The position numbers and the translations under genes are program-made. A stretch of DNA of 64,000 bases from Leptodactylus fallax (lineage: Eukaryota; Chordata; Amphibia; Anura; Leptodactylidae), in contig CAMRHE010000506.1 of NCBI GenBank assembly GCA_947044405.1, positions 802,001-866,000 of the forward strand. Direction: 5' to 3'. Shown piece by piece: positions 58,138 to 64,000 of this stretch; within the stretch, counting starts at the first letter, position 1, and each line of letters begins with the position of its first letter. A model generated the notes under the pieces. The model was not told the DNA's origin and ran no database searches. It worked only from the letters and a program-made list of their open reading frames with translations.

Positions 58138-59145
58138 TAAACACACTATTAACACGTCTATTTCTGAAAGCATTTTTACTTTGCAGCAATTTTTCCACAC
58201 ATGCCTTAAACTTTGGCACAGTATCATATCTCAGTTATTTGGGTATTGCTATTGCTTTATTTTTTCATTTATATTATTGGAATTATTTTGACCCTGCGGG
58301 AATGGTTTGCCCATCTGGTCTTCTCAGACAGTGATCCGCCTCTGCTATAGAGCCACTCCACTTCACTTTACTGAATATAACTGTGAAATATAGCCTTTGA
58401 GGGCCTGTATAAATACTGAAATTTTTTTAATAAGAAATAATAATGAATATAAATTATCTACATTCAGGTCCTTAAAAGAGTCTTTCCACAGTTTTTAGCG
58501 CTCGCTCCATAATGAATATTTCAGGAGTGTTGACATTCCAGCAGATAAAGTCATGTTCTGGCTGACTGAGGCGGGCTACATAATAGCACAAGATCCAAGG
58601 TCAATATTTTCACGTCTCCTCCTTGTACTAATTCTTCTATTGGAGACAAATCAACTGTCATTTGTCAAGAAAAGTGATCGCATCTAACCATGGGTGGATC
58701 AGAAGGAGAATTAGCTTCTTTCATGCTCCCGTTGACCTTACTTGCTCAAGACTTGGAAGCCTTAAATATGGTAGCATGCTCTTGAATACTTTTGCTTCAG
58801 GTCTCAAGTCTTCAGTAAATGCATGATGTTGTGTTTACTTCTCGTCTTAATTTATAGTCCGACCATATTACTAATGCAATAAAGTTTCCTACTGAGTGCT
58901 GCAGGTCTTAAGAAAACATTAGTAGTTTCGTTCTTAGGCTTTGCACATTTACTTACCTTCTTTTATGGACTTGGCTTCGACATAGCCTTATAATGGCTTT
59001 TTTTTCTTGTGGGAGGACTTATAATTTTTGGAGGGACTGGAAAAATACAGAAATGCCTTGATTTTTTTTTTTTTTGGGGGGGGGGGTTAGTTGCTAAGAT
59101 GTTCACTGTAAGGTACAAATTAAATGTTACCTTAATTCTATGAGT
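58138..59145. other. unique sequence with candidate conserved block
   Basis: 58,480-58,760 is balanced and repeat-free with 'ccataatgaatatttcagg' and 'gtcatttgtcaagaaaagtg' words, resembling a conserved non-coding element. The G run at about 59,078-59,087 follows a T run. Confidence 0.35.
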
Positions 59146-59387
59146 TGGTTCACATGGCAGATTTTGTGGCAGAATCGGCCATGCAAAAATCTCTGTAGAA
59201 ATCTTCCTGTAGAAGATTTCCTGTTCTCATTCACTTCAATGGGAGCTTTGGACAGAATCAGCCTGAAGACCAACCAGCCTGCAATTTTTTTCAGGTACCG
59301 GAAATGAAGTATCCTATTGATATGAATGGGAGGCAACATTTTTGTAGCAGATTCCACCATGAAAATTCTGCCATGTGAATCCAGTCT
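59146..59387. mobile_element. MITE with 'ggttcacatggcag' TIRs
   Basis: 'ggttcacatggcagattttg' is mirrored by 'aaaattctgccatgtgaatcc'-type sequence on the right (59,365-59,384). The inner 'gaagatttcctgttctcatt' and 'atgaatgggaggcaac' arms are partly inverted. It is related in its tips to the 'gttcacactagcg' family. Confidence 0.78.
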
Positions 59388-62300
59388 TACAATTATAATT
59401 ATACAAAATTTCTAAAGTTTTCTTTGTTTTAGTACTTTTTCTAAATCTTTTGTTAGTGTGTCACTGTGTACCAAGATATATAACATTTTGGGCTTGTTTT
59501 TTGCAGAATATTTTTTTATTATTATTATTATTATTTTGGGGTACATTGGGACTTTTGTTCAATTATTTCAGTTTTTGGAATGGAGGAATGAACAAAAACC
59601 ACCTATTCTGATATTGTTAGTTTTTTTTTTTATGGCAGCCACTGAGCATGTGACTGTATACTATGGTTTGTTATAGATATGGCCATAGGAACTACATTTC
59701 GTGTGGTTGTTTTTACTACTTTTTTCCATATTAAAACATTGTGTAAGTGAAAAGTTTTTATATTATCTTTTAACATAAGATTTTTTTTACAAATTTTATT
59801 ATTTTTTACTTGATTATGTGATCAAACTTCAATAATACACAACAACTGACTGTATTGCAGTCAGTTTTACATTGATAGGTAGCCTAATAGGACCTGACTT
59901 ACACAGGGTCTAATAGGCTTTCATATATAGATGACCATAGCAGTCCATCATGGAGTTGCCTCACAGGGGTATGTTTGTTGTTACTATGCAAAAAACAGGT
60001 TTTGACCCCCACCTTGCCCCAGGTGGCTTGTAATCTGTGACTACTTGCACTACATGAACCATCTGTCAAAAGTAAGATTAATACAAGATCAGAGGTCAAA
60101 CTTAAAGGCAAACGTATTGGAAAATATCATGTAGAGCATCAAAACCATGGAGAAGAACAAAAATGGAAAAAAAATTGAGCCACAAACAAACTAGGCACAC
60201 AAAAAATCGTGTCTAGAGGCAGGCAAAGGGAACAAAGACATATCAGTGAGTATTAGAGGAAAATGGGCTACATCCCCTGATCAGATGACATCATCAGATT
60301 ATTTCTTCTGCTTATGGCCCATGGTTTTTACTTGATGGTGTTATATAAAGCTCCCCTGAAGTCAATATTTCATTGCTAAACACACCTGAGTGACTGCTGA
60401 GATAATTAATGTTACCGATGCTGTAATTGTAACCTGTAAACCAATTAATCCTGGCACCGGATCCCTTTCATTGCTTATATAAATATATTTCTCCTCCAGG
60501 CCTTTCTACACAATATACCATTGTCTAGAATACACTTGATGACTTCTTGCTGATTCCTTATTGGTCTCCACATGTCTGCAGGATTCTCGGCATAAAAAAG
60601 AAAAATGTATTTTTTTCCATACACTTGAATTCGTTTTTTGTTTTTAACAACTTGTTATAAAACAAGTCTATTGTTCAGTCAATGCAGAAACGAGTCTTTT
60701 CTGAATCAGGCACTGAAAGTGCCATGAAGGTAGGTCATGAAAATGCTGCGTGACCCCTGGAGAGGGGGTCCAGGTGGGTTGGCTGCATTATTTGAGAAAT
60801 TGATAGTAAGAACCTATGCAGATATCTCTTCTTTAAAGTCCTACAAACATGCATTTACGGAAATACTTGTGTTTTCCATATAGGTATAATAAGAGCCTAA
60901 CTCACCTATTTCCGGTACTTTATTGTACATTCCTAGTGCCTTTCCTTCTTGTGCTGGGGCTCACCAAGCCAGAAAAAGAAAGGCTTTCATGATAAGGAAT
61001 CCAGCAACTGCCAAGGCCGGAGATTGGTGTCAACAGCCATATGAGTCGCTTCACTTTTGGCCATACAGTTCCCTACATTGGAGGGAAAGGGGACCATGAC
61101 TGAACAATGGGGCACCCAGAATAGGTAAGTATGACTTTTTTTGTTGTATACCTACCCTGATCACCCAAGTAACCAAATGAGGAACATGTAATTTTGTGAT
61201 GGATTGAGATGTCAGTGGTCACAGTCTCATTAAACAGTCTCATTAATCACCTGGATAGATCATAAATGTTTCTCGTTGAAATATTCCACATAAAGTCAAT
61301 GGTAAAAAAGGCAATAAAGTTATTAATAACAAATAATTCGATGCAAGAGAAATATTTTTTTTTTTTATTATGTTTCAAATGCTATCCCACCCTGTACCAG
61401 AATTAACATGACTGTTGACCATGTTCCAGTCTACACAGCACACAAAGTCTTATTTGTGTGTATAGCATTGCTCTCCTGCCTGCCTGTCTGCTCTATGTAG
61501 GCCTGCAAAAGTACAATAGAACTATCATATGTCATTAAATCCTCCTTTACTAATGATGATGACTCTGCTGACCCTGTCCTGGTCTACACAGCAAAGCTAA
61601 ATGTGAGCTGCATAACAGGAAATGTCAGCCTTTCATATGTGCTACATCAACAGCAATATGTTCTTTGATATTTTCAGTACTTACATGTTTTTAAACAAAA
61701 TAAAATCGGTGAAAGAACATGAAAAAAGTTATTAAATAACAACAAAAAATTTTTTTTCCCACTTTTCAAATAGTAAAAGGAATGTAAAGGTCAAAACATA
61801 CACTGGGAATAATGTATAAAATATTGTCAACAATTTGTACTGGGATATTTCTATAGAGGTTTTTGATGTATCTATGATATTTTCTTAAAAATAAAAGGCA
61901 ATGAAGAAAAACATTTAGTCTGAATGGCAATAGCGGGAATGGGGAGGTCCAAACTTAATCTGGGAACAAGAAGATTACGTGAAAGAAAATCAGATCGGAA
62001 TTTCGGGGCCAAACAAGTTTACAAAAAGTGGCCTTTGTCAAATGTTCATGTGCTTAGTAATGGAAAAGTCCCATCCATCAATTCATTTTGTTTAGTGACT
62101 CATACTGTAGCGGCAATGTTAATATACAGCAGTTACACACGTATGACATCATCTGAGTCTTGTTACTATTGTCTGTGACATTGCACAGGGCAAGCATGGA
62201 AAAAGCAGCTCTTTCATGCATTATCACCCCTGCCAACGACAAGTTCTCTGGCATCATTTCTGCAATTTGTTCTTTTGCCAGAAATTTAGGGTAGTATAAA

Positions 62301-62554
62301 AGATTCAGTGACATCAGAAATGATGAGAAGGAAAGTCCATATTAATATTTCCACTGTCAGCTTATAGTCATAAGCATAATCTCCAGATTATGAGCTCTCC
62401 AATTTTACCATTTGTGGTAGGTACGACCTGGTGTAGAGTAGAGAAATTTTATAATAACTCTTTTTGTTCATATTAAAAAAACAATTCCAATATTTATTAA
62501 TTCCTCCCTTAATGAACCAGTTGCTTTTTAGACTAGTTCATTAGAAATTTTTTG
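59388..62554. other. 3.2-kb unique AT-rich sequence
   Basis: An (ATT)n run lies at about 59,517-59,536. 60,310-60,480 is repeat-free with 'gagataattaatgttaccg' and 'taaaccaattaatcctggc', a further candidate conserved element. No gene recognised. Confidence 0.4.
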
Positions 62555-63115
62555 AAAAATGTCAGATTCGGTCAAATCTGAAATTTTTGGGGTTTACCAC
62601 TTACGAATCATTATTAGACCTCAAAATATAATCATCAGAGGTCCAGGGGAGGTGTAGAAAAACAATGAACACTCTAATTCCCTCACCTCTCCTGGGCTCT
62701 GTTGTCATGGTGTCTGACTTTGTTCCCAGGCACCCCCCGACCTATTTGAGCCTCCCCTGTGATGTCAGCCGCCCCGGGTCATCACTAAGGCCCATGATTA
62801 GGCTTCACGCCAAAGCACCATGATGTTGACGCAACCCATGTGACCAGTGAGGTCCAATCAAAGGCCTTAGCAGTGACCTTGGGGCACTGATATTACAGAG
62901 GAGACTGTAAGAGGCTGGAAGATGCACTGGAAGGATGCCACAAGGGAGCCCATGAGAAGTGAGAGAAGGTAAGTATATATGATTATTATTTTTCCATACC
63001 TCCGTACTCTGGAGTCCGAAGAGACCCCAGAGTATAATAATACTTCTGTCTCAGACCGAGCTATGAATCTTGTGGGCAAACCTCATGAATGTTCGTAAAG
63101 GAATCTCGCAAAGTC
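62555..63115. mobile_element. 'tactctgggg' MITE-family copy (~560 bp)
   Basis: 'tcagattcggtcaaatctga' opens it. The core 'accccagagtataataatac' lies at 63,023-63,045 with its partner near 62,620-62,645, and the inverted 'gcccatgattaggcttcac'/'aggtccaatcaaaggcct' block is in the centre. The right side ends near 'ccgtcaatctctctata'. Confidence 0.8.
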
Positions 63116-63282
63116 CGTCAATCTCTCTATATATGCCATTCTGAGATACATATACATTCTTTATATCGTTTTTGTTGACTTTATATTGTTTTTGAAAAAC
63201 ATCCCATACAACAATCTTCATAGATTAAATCAGAAACTAATTGTGTTTTTGGATATATAAAGTAATATAGTTTGTAAGACTA

Positions 63283-63445
63283 AGGCTAGGTTCACATCTG
63301 CGCCTGGAGACTCCATGGTAGATAGTGGCAGAGAGAAAGGTCCTGCACAGAGTCTATGGGGTCTACGTCTGTCTGCAGGTAACTGCTCTTTTAGTGGTCC
63401 ACCTCTCCGTCATTTGGGTCCCCTGGCAGATGTGATCCTATCCTA
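63283..63445. mobile_element. MITE with 'ggctaggttcacatctgcg' TIRs
   Basis: 'aaggctaggttcacatctgc' and 'ggcagatgtgatcctatcct' are inverted ends over 163 bp. It abuts the CR1-like fragment that follows. Confidence 0.8.
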
Positions 63446-64000
63446 AAAAAACATATATCCATCCAGTTCAGTCTAGCATAACGCAATGTTAATCCAGAGG
63501 AAGATAAAGAGCCCATTCTCCTCATCTTTTGGGAAAATTCCTTCACAACTCCAAATACGTCAACCAGAATAAATGCCTGGATCAATGACCCATCTCTAGA
63601 AGTCTAGTCTACAGTAATCTAATAACTATGTATTATTGTTACACTCCAGAAAACCATCCAGGAGTCTTTAAAACTCTTCCAATGATTTCACCATGACAAC
63701 ATTTTTTATTTCACGTTTTCTCTGCTATTACAGTAAAAAAAAAATTTAATTGTAACAATTGTCATTCCTCTTGATGCAGAGGATTCCCTCTTGTTACAGT
63801 TACAGAACTGGGTATGAACAGATCAAGGGACATGTTCAATGTACTATTTATACCTAGTTATTAGATTGCCGTTCAGACATCCTTTTCTATACTAAATTGC
63901 ACTTATTTTGATAATGTTACTGGGTCATTTATTATTTTAGTTGCTCCCCTTTGAACGCTGTACCACATCTTAACCTACATTCATATGAGCGATGGATATA
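63446..64000 (-). mobile_element. CR1-like LINE 3' end (partial, decayed)
   Basis: On the minus strand the sequence entering from the right edge encodes broken pieces of a CR1-type ORF2 C-terminus: VQRGATKII near 63,930-63,960, then FSIEK and NLIT-like pieces around 63,870-63,900, with many stops. The 3' region to about 63,450 ('tggagttgtgaaggaatttt', 'cttcctctggattaacattg', 'ctgaactggatggatatatg') is the recognisable 3' end of a CR1-like family abundant in frog genomes. The 5' part lies outside the window. Confidence 0.8.

Overview
This window looks like a piece of a large, transposon-rich vertebrate genome, most likely an anuran amphibian (frog or toad). That reading rests on the repeats: Tc1/mariner elements of families common in fishes and frogs, a tRNA-headed SINE, L2/CR1-like LINE fragments, long frog-type tetranucleotide and TA microsatellites, and many short MITEs with TA, TTAA or 8-bp target duplications. 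The species cannot be fixed from the sequence. I see no convincing host protein-coding exon, rRNA gene or functional tRNA gene on either strand, so this is intergenic or deep intronic DNA.

Layout. 0-6.2 kb: a MITE relic, a (TCTA)n tract, a 29-bp minisatellite, a degenerate ~31-bp array and a complete TA-flanked MITE (5,595-6,190). 9.5-15 kb: a MITE with 'gttcacactagcg' ends, a 31-bp array (11.46 kb), a TA-type MITE (11.75-12.18 kb) and a 31-bp minisatellite (14.2-14.96 kb). 15.2-15.75 kb is a candidate conserved non-coding block. 17,111-21,054 is a 3.9-kb element with hAT-like ends and a perfect 8-bp target duplication. It carries nested TTAA-type MITEs and a 0.8-kb minisatellite. 22-33 kb: MITE relics, a SINE (25.27 kb), a broken Tc1-like transposase (29.25 kb) and TA/TCTA microsatellites.

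33,209-34,838 is a full-length Tc1-group transposon with 268-bp inverted repeats and a transposase with DD38E spacing (Intruder-like), broken by one in-frame TGA. 35-43 kb: five palindromic MITEs, an element with an 'acgcgtttcg' core, and a cluster of related ~140-bp units (41.4-42.6 kb). 43.08-45.15 kb: a 5'-truncated L2/CR1-superfamily LINE whose reverse transcriptase has lost a catalytic Asp. 45.18-45.88 kb: a second Tc1-like remnant with a MITE inside it. 47.2-49.1 kb: a 31-bp minisatellite with a 339-bp higher-order duplication and a MITE inserted near its start. 50-64 kb: a 466-bp hAT-like MITE with 8-bp duplication, more MITEs, a Tc1 remnant fused to a MITE (57.6-58.1 kb), and a CR1-like LINE 3' end at the right edge.

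The elements do not form a pathway. They record successive waves of DNA transposons, their non-autonomous derivatives, and tandem-repeat growth. The strongest points for follow-up are the recurrent ~31-bp tandem period in several separate arrays, the compound hAT-like element that carries one of them, and the nearly intact DD38E transposon.
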